The notes under the pieces are model-generated. The model saw only the letters and a list, made by a program, of their open reading frames with translations. It was not told where the DNA came from and did no database searches. From Streptomyces sp. FIT100 (lineage in GTDB: Bacteria; Actinomycetota; Actinomycetes; Streptomycetales; Streptomycetaceae), in assembly GCF_024584805.1 (NCBI RefSeq), contig NZ_CP075715.1, positions 2,530,001 to 2,594,000 of the forward strand: a stretch of DNA of 64,000 bases, given 5' to 3'. Both the position numbers and the translations under genes were made by a program. Numbering within the stretch: the stretch's first letter is position 1; each line of letters starts with the position of its first letter. Positions 54,023 through 62,279 of this stretch are shown here, piece after piece.

Positions 54023-55408
54023 TCAGACCTCCGGCTTCGCCTCGGCGTCGCCCTCGGACTCACCGGTGGCCTCGGCGGCCTCCTCGACCTCGTCCTCGTC
54101 GTCGCTCAGGTCGACGACCTCACCCTTGGTGTCCTTGACCGTGGCGGCCTCGACGACCGTGGCCAGGGCCTTGCCGCGGGCGACCTCGCCGACGAGCATC
54201 GGCACCTGGCCGCCCTCGACGACGGCCTGGGCGAACTGGTCGGGGGACATGCCGGAGGAGGAGGCGCGGCGCATGAGGTGCTCGGTGAGCTCCTCCTGGC
54301 TGACGTTCAGCTTCTCCTTGGAGACCAGCTCGTCGAGGACGAACTGGGTCTTGATGCCCTTGACCGCCTGCTCCTTGGTCTCGGCGTCGAACTCCTCGGC
54401 GGTCTTGCCCTGGATCTCCAGGTACTTGTCGAGGGTCAGACCCATCTGACCGAGCTGGTGGTGCTCCAGGTTGTGCTTGCGGGTGTTGACCTCGTCCTCG
54501 AGGAGCTTCTCGGGGATCGGGACCTCGACCAGCTCGAGGAGCTTGTCCAGGACACGCTCCTGGGCCTGGGTGGCCTGGTCGTACTGCTTCATGTTCTCGA
54601 GGCGCTTGCGGCTGTCGGCCTTGAGCTCGTCGAGGGTGTCGAACTCGGACGCCATCTGCGCGAAGTCGTCGTCCAGTTCGGGGAGCTCGCGGGAGGCGAC
54701 CTGCGTGACCTTGACGGAGACCTCGGCGTCCTTGCCCTCGGCGGAGCCGCCCTTCAGCTGCGAGGTGAAGGTGGCCTCGCCGCCGGCCTCCAGGCCGGTG
54801 ACGGCCTCGTCGATGCCGTCGAGGAGCTCGCCGGAGCCGATCGTGTACGACACGCCGTTGGCGACACCGTCCGCGAGGACCTCGCCGTCGACCTTGGCCT
54901 CCAGGTCGATCGTCACGACGTCGCCATCGGCGGCGGCGCGCTCGACCGGGGAGGTGGACGCGAAGCGCGAGCGGAGCTGGTCCACCGACTTCTCGATGTC
55001 CTCGTCGCTGACCTCGACGGCGTCGACCTCGACCTCGATGCCGGAGTAGTCCGGGATCTCGATGGACGGACGGACGTCGACCTCGGCGGTGAAGTTCAGC
55101 GTCTCGCCGTCCTTCAGCTCGGTGATGTCGACCTCGGGCTGGCCGAGCGGGTTGATCGCCGCCTCATTGACCGCCTCGGTGTAGAACTTCGGGAGGGCGT
55201 CGTTGACGGCCTCCTCCAGCACTGCACCACGGCCGAACCGCTGGTCGATCACTCGGGCCGGGATCTTGCCCTTGCGGAAGCCCTTGACCGTGACCTGCTG
55301 GTTGATCTTCTTGTACGCCGCGTCGAGGCTGTCCTTGAGCTCCTCGAAGGGCACCTCGACAGTGAGCCGAACCCGGGTCGGGTTCAGGGTCTCCACGGCG
55401 CTCTTCAC
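54023..55408 (-). CDS. tig: Trigger factor chaperone / peptidyl-prolyl isomerase
   Basis: A 461-residue ribosome-bound chaperone. The N-terminal ribosome-binding domain starts [20 protein letters not shown] and contains [16 protein letters not shown], next to the usual docking signature. An FKBP-type PPIase domain lies at about 160-240 ([20 protein letters not shown]). The C-terminal helical arms follow, then an acidic tail ending [10 protein letters not shown]. It is normally adjacent to the clp genes, as here. Its promoter is suggested at 55538-55568. Confidence 0.97.
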   Translation of the reverse strand: MKSAVETLNPTRVRLTVEVPFEELKDSLDAAYKKINQQVTVKGFRKGKIPARVIDQRFGRGAVLEEAVNDALPKFYTEAVNEAAINPLGQPEVDITELKDGETLNFTAEVDVRPSIEIPDYSGIEVEVDAVEVSDEDIEKSVDQLRSRFASTSPVERAAADGDVVTIDLEAKVDGEVLADGVANGVSYTIGSGELLDGIDEAVTGLEAGGEATFTSQLKGGSAEGKDAEVSVKVTQVASRELPELDDDFAQMASEFDTLDELKADSRKRLENMKQYDQATQAQERVLDKLLELVEVPIPEKLLEDEVNTRKHNLEHHQLGQMGLTLDKYLEIQGKTAEEFDAETKEQAVKGIKTQFVLDELVSKEKLNVSQEELTEHLMRRASSSGMSPDQFAQAVVEGGQVPMLVGEVARGKALATVVEAATVKDTKGEVVDLSDDEDEVEEAAEATGESEGDAEAKPEV

Positions 55409-55537
55409 GGTTCGGTCTCCTTGGTGGCTGAATTCTGGGGTTCTGCTGGGTTCACCGCGGTGGGATGTCCGGCGGCGGCTCAGCGGATCGGGCCCGGCTC
55501 TTCAGACACTCGTCAGACACACGGGCACACAGCTTGC

Positions 55538-55568
55538 ATAGTAACCGCAAGCGGGATGACGCCCACAA
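55538..55568 (-). promoter_or_regulatory. Candidate tig promoter
   Basis: On the minus strand TTGTGG (55568-55563) and TACTAT (55543-55538) are separated by 19 bp. The -10 is a good sigma-HrdB-type match and the -35 moderate. Transcription would start near 55530, giving a leader of about 120 nt before tig. Confidence 0.45.
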
Positions 55569-55599
55569 CGTGATCATGAACGGCGATCAGGACTGCTGG

Positions 55600-55673
55600 T
55601 CGGGGTGGCGGGATTTGAACCCACGGCCTTCCGCTCCCAAAGCGGACGCGCTACCAAGCTGCGCCACACCCCG
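55600..55673 (-). tRNA. tRNA-Pro(TGG)
   Basis: On the minus strand a 74-nt cloverleaf without encoded CCA. Acceptor CGGGGTG/CACCCCG, D arm GCGC-AGCTTGGTA-GCGC, anticodon stem TCCGC/GCGGA with loop TTTGGGA (anticodon TGG), and T arm GTGGG-TTCAAAT-CCCGC. It lies just upstream of the tig promoter on the same strand. Confidence 0.96.
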
Positions 55674-55879
55674 TCGGTGCGACACGTAGGGTACATGCCC
55701 GCAGCCGGTGGTCAGACCCCTTTCTCCGCGCGTACACGTCCGTGCATACGCCTCCGCCATACGCCTCCGTGCGTACGCGCGCTTTTCCGGCACGTACGGA
55801 ATGCGGTGTGCGGCGACCGGCGGGGACCCGCTACGATGCTCTTCGTGCCGCGGCCTCCATGACCTGCGGCGCGGTCCTC

Positions 55880-55950
55880 GCGGGCGTAGCTCAATGGTAG
55901 AGCCCTAGTCTTCCAAACTAGCTACGCGGGTTCGATTCCCGTCGCCCGCT
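55880..55950 (+). tRNA. tRNA-Gly(TCC)
   Basis: A 71-nt cloverleaf without encoded CCA. Acceptor GCGGGCG/CGCCCGC with discriminator T, D arm GCTC-AATGGTA-GAGC, anticodon stem CTAGT/ACTAG with loop CTTCCAA (anticodon TCC), and T arm CGGGT-TCGATTC-CCGTC. It is divergent from tRNA-Pro with a 206-bp gap between them. Confidence 0.96.
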
Positions 55951-55960
55951 CTTGATGGCT

Positions 55961-56000
55961 CAGGGCCAGGTCAGAGGGTGATTCCTCTGACCTGGCCCTG
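55961..56000 (+). terminator. tRNA-Gly terminator
   Basis: A 17-bp perfect stem CAGGGCCAGGTCAGAGG (55961-55977) with its complement at 55984-56000 and a 6-nt loop, starting 11 bp after the tRNA-Gly gene. Confidence 0.88.
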
Positions 56001-56231
56001 ATGCGTTTCCGCTTCGCGTCAAGCGGGCCGAGGAAGGGGCAGCGGGGCCGCTGGGGGCAGTCCGTGCGGCGGCTGCTCACGGGCCTGTCCCGATATAGGC
56101 CGGGGCGATTCCCGGCAATCTCGCAGAGCCGTGCGCTGCCGGCTTCGGGCATAGGCGGCGGGCCGGCCGCGTGCGCAAAATACGCGAGCACCAACGCGGG
56201 GGAAGCCAAGGGGCGGGCGAGGGGGGCGACG

Positions 56232-56948
56232 ATGGGGTCACGGGTGGAGAAGGTGGCGCGGAGTGCGACGTGGCTGCTCGTCGGTGTCGTTGCTCTCGTC
56301 GCGGGGGTTGCGATGGTCTTCGAGATCCGGGGAGCGCTGGAGCGGGAGCGGGAGTTCCGTGCCGCGCCGGCGTGCACCTCCGTACCGGTGGAGGCGTCGA
56401 GGTGCCGGTGGGAGCAGGAATTCACCGTGCGGAAGGCCGACATGCACGCCGGCGAGCGGGGTGAGCCGCCGCAGGCCGAGCTGTTGCTGCCGTCCGGTGA
56501 CGCGTGGGACGTGGCGTTCCGGAACACCGGGCCGGTGGCGCGGCGGATGGAGCCGGGCGGCAAGGTCGTCGGTGTGATCTGGCACGGGCAACTCGTCGAG
56601 GTGCGGGACGCCGAGGGGCGGCGGCAGCAGACGGCCCTCGGGCCCATGGGGTGGCCGGAGGACCGCCTCGGTGGCGCGCTCGCCTGCGTCTCGTTCGGTG
56701 TGACCGCCCTCGTCGGATCGCTGTGGCCGCTGTTCGCGCCGGGCAACCGGCGGCACGCGACCGCAGCCGCCATGGTGCGGTGGCACGGCGTCGGCATGGG
56801 TGTCGCGGCCGTCCTGACCCTCTGGGTACAGGCTGCCAACGACTGGCCCATGTGGACGATCCCGGCGATCTGGGGGCCGCTCGCGCTGTTCCTCCTGGCC
56901 TCCATGGTCGCCTTCGCCGTCGCCGCCCTTGCCCGGCGCGGTGGATGA
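56232..56948 (+). CDS. Hypothetical membrane protein
   Basis: A 238-residue protein of unrecognised family. It starts MGSRVEKVARSATWLLVGVV, with an N-terminal membrane span. An outer domain with a Cys pair (APACTSVPVEASRCRWEQEF) follows, then GDAWDVAFRNTGPVARRMEP. Three C-terminal spans (ALACVSFGVTALVGSLWPLF, GMGVAAVLTLWVQ and LALFLLASMVAFAVAALARR) end it. The frame extends upstream, but that part reads like noncoding DNA, and the ATG follows a G-rich stretch. The topology resembles DUF3592-like proteins, which is only a loose comparison. Confidence 0.7.
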   Translation: MGSRVEKVARSATWLLVGVVALVAGVAMVFEIRGALEREREFRAAPACTSVPVEASRCRWEQEFTVRKADMHAGERGEPPQAELLLPSGDAWDVAFRNTGPVARRMEPGGKVVGVIWHGQLVEVRDAEGRRQQTALGPMGWPEDRLGGALACVSFGVTALVGSLWPLFAPGNRRHATAAAMVRWHGVGMGVAAVLTLWVQAANDWPMWTIPAIWGPLALFLLASMVAFAVAALARRGG

Positions 56949-57003
56949 CCCCGGAGGAGCCGAACCCGCACGCCCGCCAACCGGTTGATCTCCGTAGCGG
57001 GTC

Positions 57004-58656
57004 ATGGATCCCCTGCGGGGCGACTGGGACGATTCGCCCATGGCACCCAGGGCAGGCACCGATACGGGCACGGCAAGAGCGCGACTCGTCCTGTTGACGC
57101 TCGCTGCCGGTCAGTTCCTGATGGCGCTCGACAGTTCCGTCATGAACGTCTCGATCGCGACCGTGGCCGAGGACGTGGGCACGACGGTGACGGGCATCCA
57201 AGGGGCCATCACGGCGTACACCCTGGTGATGGCGATGTTCATGATCCCCGGCGGCAAGGTCGGGGCCCTGATCGGCCGCAGACGCGCGTTCATGATCGGG
57301 TGCTGCGTCTACGGCTGCGGATCACTCACCACGGCGCTCGCGCCCAACCTGCCTGTGCTGCTGGTGGGCTGGGCGTTCCTGGAGGGGGTCGGAGCCTCGC
57401 TCATCCTGCCCGCGATCGTGGCGCTCGTGGCCGGCAACTTCGCGACGGAGCGCCGTCCCGCGGCGTACGGACTCGTCGCGGCGGCAGGGGCCGTGGCGAT
57501 CGCACTGGGGCCGCTCATCGGGGGTGTCGCCACGACGTACTTCTCGTGGCGGTGGGTGTTCGCCGGGGAGGTCCTGGTGGTCCTCGGCATTCTGGTGCTC
57601 GCCCGTCGCATCGCCGACACCGCGAGCGACGAACGCCCGCGCATCGATCTCGTCGGCGTCGTGCTCTCCGCACTCGGGCTGGGGATCTTCGTCTACGGGG
57701 TTCTCCGCTCGGACGAGTGGGGCTGGTTCCGGCCGAAACCCGACGCGCCTTCGTGGCTCGGGGTGTCCCTGGTCGTGTGGTTGATGCTGGCGGGGCTGCT
57801 TCTGGTCCGGCTCTTCCTGCACTGGGAGGCCCGGCTCGTGGCGCGCCGCAGGGAGCCGCTCGTGGACCCGTCGATGCTGGAGAACAAACAGCTCACCGGC
57901 GGGCTGACGATGTTCTTCTTCCAGTACCTCGTCCAGATGGGCGTGTTCTTCGTCGTACCGCTCTATCTGTCGGTCGCCCTGGGCCTGTCCGCGCTCGCCA
58001 CCGGTGCCCGCCTCCTGCCGCTCTCGATCTCGCTGCTGGCTGCCGCGGTCCTGATCCCGCGCTTCTTCCCCGACGTCTCGCCGCGGCGCGTGGTGCGGCT
58101 CGGGGTTCTCGCGCTGCTCGCGGGCGCGGTCGTCCTGATGGCCGCGCTCGACGCGGACGCCGGTGCGGAAGTCGTCACCGTCCCGCTCCTGCTGATCGGG
58201 CTCGGCATGGGATCGCTGGCGTCGCAGCTCGGGTCGGTCACCGTGTCCGCGGTGCCGGAGCGCCAGAGCGCGGAAGTCGGCGGCGTCCAGAACGCCGTCA
58301 CCAACCTCGGCGCCTCGATCGGGACCGCGCTCGCCGGGTCGATCATGATCGCCGCGCTGACGTCCTCGTTCCTGACCAGCGTCGAGCAGAATCCGGCGGT
58401 TCCGACCGCTGTCACGAGCAAGGCGACCGTCGAGCTCCAGAGCGGGGCGCCCTTCCTGTCGGACGCCCAGCTCAAGACCGCCCTCGAAGAGGCCGGCGCG
58501 AGCACGGAGCTGACTCAGGCGACGCTCGACGCGAACGCCGAAGCGAGACTCGACGGCCTGCGCGCGGCGCTCGCCATCCTGGCCCTCACCGCTCTGCTCG
58601 CGCTGTTCTTCACCCACCGGATCCCGACGTCACAGCCCCGGTCAGCGGCGCCGTAG
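57004..58656 (+). CDS. MFS drug exporter, DHA2 (14-span) family
   Basis: A 550-residue major facilitator transporter. The N-terminal spans contain LTLAAGQFLMALDSSVMNVS and GAITAYTLVMAMFMIPGGKV, with motif A as GALIGRRRAF. The antiporter motif C region is LGPLIGGVATTYFSWRWVFA. About 14 spans, with a periplasmic segment (about 470-520) before the last one, fit DHA2 proton antiporters for drugs or antibiotics. The start could be ATG 57004 or ATG 57040; neither has a strong ribosome site. No regulator is adjacent. The substrate cannot be predicted. Confidence 0.9.
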   Translation: MDPLRGDWDDSPMAPRAGTDTGTARARLVLLTLAAGQFLMALDSSVMNVSIATVAEDVGTTVTGIQGAITAYTLVMAMFMIPGGKVGALIGRRRAFMIGCCVYGCGSLTTALAPNLPVLLVGWAFLEGVGASLILPAIVALVAGNFATERRPAAYGLVAAAGAVAIALGPLIGGVATTYFSWRWVFAGEVLVVLGILVLARRIADTASDERPRIDLVGVVLSALGLGIFVYGVLRSDEWGWFRPKPDAPSWLGVSLVVWLMLAGLLLVRLFLHWEARLVARRREPLVDPSMLENKQLTGGLTMFFFQYLVQMGVFFVVPLYLSVALGLSALATGARLLPLSISLLAAAVLIPRFFPDVSPRRVVRLGVLALLAGAVVLMAALDADAGAEVVTVPLLLIGLGMGSLASQLGSVTVSAVPERQSAEVGGVQNAVTNLGASIGTALAGSIMIAALTSSFLTSVEQNPAVPTAVTSKATVELQSGAPFLSDAQLKTALEEAGASTELTQATLDANAEARLDGLRAALAILALTALLALFFTHRIPTSQPRSAAP

Positions 58657-58682
58657 CCCCTGACACGGGTCCCCCGCGCCTG

Positions 58683-58712
58683 CGGCCCGGTCCGTGGTGA
58701 CGGACCGGGCCG
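58683..58712. terminator. Bidirectional terminator after MFS gene and 64-residue gene
   Basis: A 13-bp perfect stem CGGCCCGGTCCGT (58683-58695) with its complement at 58700-58712 and a 4-nt loop, between two convergent stop codons. Confidence 0.85.
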
Positions 58713-58736
58713 GAGGCGTTTCCCGGGCGCTGCCGG

Positions 58737-58931
58737 TCAGAATTTGATCGCGTTGATCGAGTCGGCCAGCGAGTTGAGGAACGTGTTGATCGACGGCGCC
58801 ATGCCGGTCGAGGCGAGAAAGAAGCCGAAGAGAGCCGCGACGATCGCGGGTCCGGCCTTGATCGAGCCGCCGCGGATCATCACCACAAGGATGATCGCCA
58901 ACAGCAGCACCACAGACAGCGATATGGCCAC
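58737..58931 (-). CDS. Small two-span membrane protein
   Basis: A 64-residue hydrophobic protein with a GTG start: an N-terminal span (MAISLSVVLLLAIILVVMIR), a short polar turn GGSIKAG, a second span (PAIVAALFGFFLASTGMAP) and an amphipathic end SINTFLNSLADSINAIKF. Small proteins of this shape occur in Streptomyces chromosomes and in transfer regions of integrative elements, but no other element genes are nearby. The function is unknown. Its own terminator and a long upstream gap suggest a monocistronic gene. Confidence 0.72.
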   Translation of the reverse strand: MAISLSVVLLLAIILVVMIRGGSIKAGPAIVAALFGFFLASTGMAPSINTFLNSLADSINAIKF

Positions 58932-59353
58932 AACTGATCACACCCTCGGTCGGTCCGCCTTGCCCGCCCGGGAGTATGCGGCCCAGCACACCCCCGTTGC
59001 CTCCATCGTGCCACCAACACCGGTATGACGGATGCCGGGTGACACACCGTCGGGTGAAGGATCAGGTCACATCCGCCGGTGGCCGCGCCGCGGCAGACCG
59101 CCGGAGAGCTGTCCCGATCCGTCCCGAGCGCCCTTACAGCTACCCGCGGGCGCGAAATGCACACAGCTCGCGCACAGGAAATTCGAGCAATATTCGGTGA
59201 GGAAATTCACCCATACTTTCGAAGGGACGATCTGCACCGTTTAAGCGGGATTGATTGGTGCATATCGGGCGTTTGGCGGTAGTTTCCGTGAGGAATGGAC
59301 GGACCGCTGATCGGGTTTTACGGAATCGATTGGGCAGGGCTAGGGTGCCTCGA
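58932..59353. promoter_or_regulatory. 422-bp divergent intergenic region, AT-richer in its right half
   Basis: This region separates the small membrane protein gene from the acyltransferase. From about 59160 to 59330 the GC content is clearly lower than in the rest of the window. It holds a direct repeat AGGAAATTC at 59176-59184 and 59200-59208 (24-bp period). It should contain promoters for both genes; no confident -35/-10 pair was identified and no gene is seen. Confidence 0.4.
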
Positions 59354-60565
59354 ATGTTCCACGCGCCGAATGGATTGCAGTGGGACCGGCTGCCCGAAGC
59401 CTCCCGGGAGCCGGAGCCCGTCCCCACGTCGACAGCGGAGGCGGCGGCACAGGCGGAAGCGGCGGCACCAGCGCCTGCGAGGACGCCCGCGGCCACCCCC
59501 GCGAAGCCGCCGGCCGGCAGACGCGACGCCTACTTCGACAACGCCAAGTACCTGGCGATCGTGCTGGTGGCGGTGGCACACGCGTGGGAGCCGGTGATGG
59601 ACGGCAGCCGCGCCACCAGGGCGGCGTACATGTTCGTGTACGCCTTCCACATGCCGGCGTTCATCATCATCTCCGGCTACTTCTCCCGGAGCTTCACGGC
59701 CCGGCCCGATCAACTGAAGCGGCTGGTCAGCGGCATGGTGGTGCCGTACCTCCTCTTCGAGACGGCGTACACGCTCTTCAGGCGGTGGGTCACCGGCGAT
59801 CCGGCCTACCCGTTCAGCATCAACGATCCGATGTACCTCACGTGGTTCCTGATCGCGCTCTTCGTCTGGCGGCTGTCCGCTCCCCTGTGGCGCCTGGTCC
59901 GGTACCCGCTGCCGCTGGCGCTGGCCATCGCGACGCTCGGCACGCTCACCCCGGGCATGGGTCAGAGCCTCGACCTCCAGCGGATCCTGCAGTTCCTGCC
60001 GTTCTTCGTGCTCGGCCTGTCACTGAAGCCGGAGCACTTCCAGATGGTGCGGCGGCGCGAGGTGCGGCTGCTCGCGCTGCCCCTGGTCGCGGGGGCGGCC
60101 GTCTTCACGTACTGGATCACGCCGCACCTGCGGATGGGCTGGTTCTACCGCTCCGGCAGCGCCGTGGAACTGGACGCGCCCTGGTGGACGGGGCCCCTGA
60201 TGACCGCCGCCATGTTCGTCTGCGCGCTCCTGCTGACGGTGGCGTTCCTGGCCTGGGTGCCGCGCCGCAGGACCTGGTTCACGGTGCTCGGCGCGGGCAC
60301 CATCTGCGGCTATCTGCTGCACGGCTTCCTGGTGAAGACCGTGGTCTATCTGGGGCTGGTGCGCCAGCACCCGTGGCTGGCCGAGCCCCCCGGGGAGATC
60401 GCGGTGACGGTGGCGGCGGCCGCGGCGGTGACGCTGTTCTGTACGCCGCCGGTGCGGCGTGCGCTCAAGTTCGCGACCGAGCCCGAGCTGTCATGGGCGT
60501 TCCGGCGGGACGTCACCGCGCTGGCAGGCCCAGCAACCGCCGCATCGTCGCGTACTTCTCGGTGA
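59354..60565 (+). CDS. Acyltransferase family membrane protein (fucose 4-O-acetylase-like)
   Basis: A 403-residue protein. An Ala/Pro-rich cytoplasmic tail (about 1-58) leads to GRRDAYFDNAKYLAIVLVAV AHAWEP, the start of an acyltransferase 3 domain with the conserved RD-Y/N-K start and His. Then come FHMPAFIIISGYFSRSFTAR and roughly ten spans, for example FLPFFVLGLSLKPEHFQM and GAGTICGYLLHGFLVKTVVY. Relatives O-acetylate surface sugars. ATG 59354 was chosen over an upstream GTG. Its 3' end overlaps the convergent HD-domain gene by 53 bp. Confidence 0.85.
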   Translation: MFHAPNGLQWDRLPEASREPEPVPTSTAEAAAQAEAAAPAPARTPAATPAKPPAGRRDAYFDNAKYLAIVLVAVAHAWEPVMDGSRATRAAYMFVYAFHMPAFIIISGYFSRSFTARPDQLKRLVSGMVVPYLLFETAYTLFRRWVTGDPAYPFSINDPMYLTWFLIALFVWRLSAPLWRLVRYPLPLALAIATLGTLTPGMGQSLDLQRILQFLPFFVLGLSLKPEHFQMVRRREVRLLALPLVAGAAVFTYWITPHLRMGWFYRSGSAVELDAPWWTGPLMTAAMFVCALLLTVAFLAWVPRRRTWFTVLGAGTICGYLLHGFLVKTVVYLGLVRQHPWLAEPPGEIAVTVAAAAAVTLFCTPPVRRALKFATEPELSWAFRRDVTALAGPATAASSRTSR

Positions 60566-60962
60566 GCCGGGCCCGGGTCGGCTCGTCGAGCACGGCGAGC
60601 CGGGCCGGGTCGGAGTTATGGGCGATATCGGACTCTTTGACCAGGAGGGCGCCCGGGGTGGCGAGGAGGCGACGGGCGTACGAGGGAAGGTCCTCGCCCT
60701 TGCGCTTCGTCATCGCCAGGACCATGTCCTTGACGGACCGCGGGAGTTCGGCCGCGTCCAGCCACTCTCGGGAGAGCGCCTCGTCCTCGATCGCGTCGTG
60801 CAGCCAGGCGGCGGCGATCTGCTCGTCGCTCCCGCCCCGCGCGCGTACGCCCTCCGCGACGGCCTGGAGGTGCTCCACGTACGGGCGCCCCGCCTTGTCC
60901 GTCTGCGTCGCGTGCGCCTCGCGGGCGACGGCCTCGACCTGGGCGAGCGTGAGCTTCGGCAT
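60513..60962 (-). CDS. HD-domain phosphohydrolase-like protein
   Basis: A 149-residue HD-superfamily protein: MPKLTLAQVEAVAREAHATQ, then YVEHLQAVAEGV and AAAWLHDAIEDEALSREWLD with the metal-binding His-Asp pair, and VKESDIAHNSDPARL with the distal Asp. The layout resembles the (p)ppGpp hydrolase domain of RelA/SpoT and small MESH1-like hydrolases, so a nucleotide hydrolase is plausible. No synthetase domain is present. It lies downstream of the SpoIIE-type phosphatase gene on the same strand. Confidence 0.82.
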   Translation of the reverse strand: MPKLTLAQVEAVAREAHATQTDKAGRPYVEHLQAVAEGVRARGGSDEQIAAAWLHDAIEDEALSREWLDAAELPRSVKDMVLAMTKRKGEDLPSYARRLLATPGALLVKESDIAHNSDPARLAVLDEPTRARLTEKYATMRRLLGLPAR

Positions 60963-61030
60963 GGGAACGACTGTACGGGCTGGTGGCGCCCGCGGCGGGC
61001 TCTTCCCGAACCGGGAAGCGGAGCCCCGTT

Positions 61031-62173
61031 CTACGGCTCGCGGCAGAGCAGCAGCAGGGCGCGGTCGTCGTTGACGTCCTTGGCGACCGCCTCGATGAGG
61101 TGCCAGGCGGCACCCTCGAAGCCCGTGGTGACATAGCGGTCGGCCTCGCCCGTCAGCCGGTCCATGCCCTCCGCGATCTCCCGGTCGGACGCCTCCACCA
61201 GGCCGTCGGTGAACAGCATCAGCACGTCCCCGGCCCGGAGCCTGCCCTTGACCGGGTCGAACTGGGCGCCGTCGTACACACCCAGCAGCGGGCCTTCCGC
61301 GGACTTCTCCTCCCAGCGGCCACTGCCCGCGTGCAGCTGGAGGGCGGGCAGATGGCCCGCGGAGAGCAGCTCGTAGTCGCCGGAGTCCAGGTCGAGGACG
61401 AGGTGGACGGAGGTCGCGAAGCCCTCGTCCCAGTCCTGGCGGAGCAGATAGCCGTTGGCCGCGGGCAGGAAGCCGTGCGGCGGGAGGGAGCCGAGGAGGC
61501 CGCCGAACGCCCCGGACAGCAGGAGGGCGCGCGAGCCGGCGTCCATGCCCTTGCCCGAGACGTCCGTCAGCACGACTTCGAGCGTGCGGCCGCCGTTGGT
61601 GCGGGCCGCGACCACGAAGTCGCCGGAGAAGGACTGTCCGCCGGCCGGGCGCAGCGCCATCTCGTGGTGCCAGCCCTTGGGCAGCCTGGGCAGCGCGCTC
61701 TGCACCCGGATCCGTTCGCGCAGGTCGAAGAGCATGGTGCCGCCGCGCCGCCAGGGCACCCCGACCCTGGCCCGGAACTGGGCGATGAGCAGACCGAAGA
61801 ATCCGCAGGCCGCCACCGTCAGGACGGTTCCGGGGGTGACCCGGGCCGGGCCCTCCAGGTACGGGCCGAGCGCGAGCGACTCGGCGATCAGCGCGCCCGC
61901 CGCCGCCGCGTAGAGCCCGAGCAGGCTCGCGGGCCGCAGCAGCAGTCCGCCCGCCACGATCGGCAGGACGAGGGCGGAGGGCGAGAACCAGACGGGCAGC
62001 GCGATCGTGCCGCACGCGATCGCCGGGATGGTCAGCAGCAGCCCGGCCAGCGCGACCCAGTCCGAGCCGTCACCGCGGAAATAGTCGACTCCGGATTTGC
62101 GCAGCGCGGTGCGGGCCCGGTGTGCGGACTTCCGCATCCGGGCCGGGAACGAGTCTGCCGCGCCGCGTGCCAT
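61031..62173 (-). CDS. Membrane SpoIIE/PP2C-type serine phosphatase
   Basis: A 380-residue protein. The N-terminal part has four or so hydrophobic spans (for example DWVALAGLLLTIPAIACGTI and SLLGLYAAAAGALIAESLAL). The C-terminal SpoIIE-like PP2C domain (about 150-378) shows GGQSFSGDFVVAARTNGGRT, VVLTDVSGKGMDAGSRALLL and AGDVLMLFTDGLVEASDREI, which carry the metal-binding aspartates. Such phosphatases dephosphorylate anti-sigma-factor antagonists. The ATG at 62173 starts the conserved N-terminus; longer frames look noncoding. No sigma or anti-sigma gene is adjacent, so the target is unknown. Confidence 0.88.
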   Translation of the reverse strand: MARGAADSFPARMRKSAHRARTALRKSGVDYFRGDGSDWVALAGLLLTIPAIACGTIALPVWFSPSALVLPIVAGGLLLRPASLLGLYAAAAGALIAESLALGPYLEGPARVTPGTVLTVAACGFFGLLIAQFRARVGVPWRRGGTMLFDLRERIRVQSALPRLPKGWHHEMALRPAGGQSFSGDFVVAARTNGGRTLEVVLTDVSGKGMDAGSRALLLSGAFGGLLGSLPPHGFLPAANGYLLRQDWDEGFATSVHLVLDLDSGDYELLSAGHLPALQLHAGSGRWEEKSAEGPLLGVYDGAQFDPVKGRLRAGDVLMLFTDGLVEASDREIAEGMDRLTGEADRYVTTGFEGAAWHLIEAVAKDVNDDRALLLLCREP

Positions 62174-62279
62174 CGTCGTGGACCCTATCCACCCGTCCGG
62201 CCCCCGTGCAGAGGGACCCCTTGACATAGCGTTCGAAATCGGGTCGCGGTGTGTCGTACGCCGCTGGTAGGGATGGCGT

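Noticed and set aside
55600..55950. tRNA-Pro and tRNA-Gly as integration sites of a mobile element
   Set aside because: No integrase, excisionase or duplicated tRNA 3' end was found downstream of either gene within the window.
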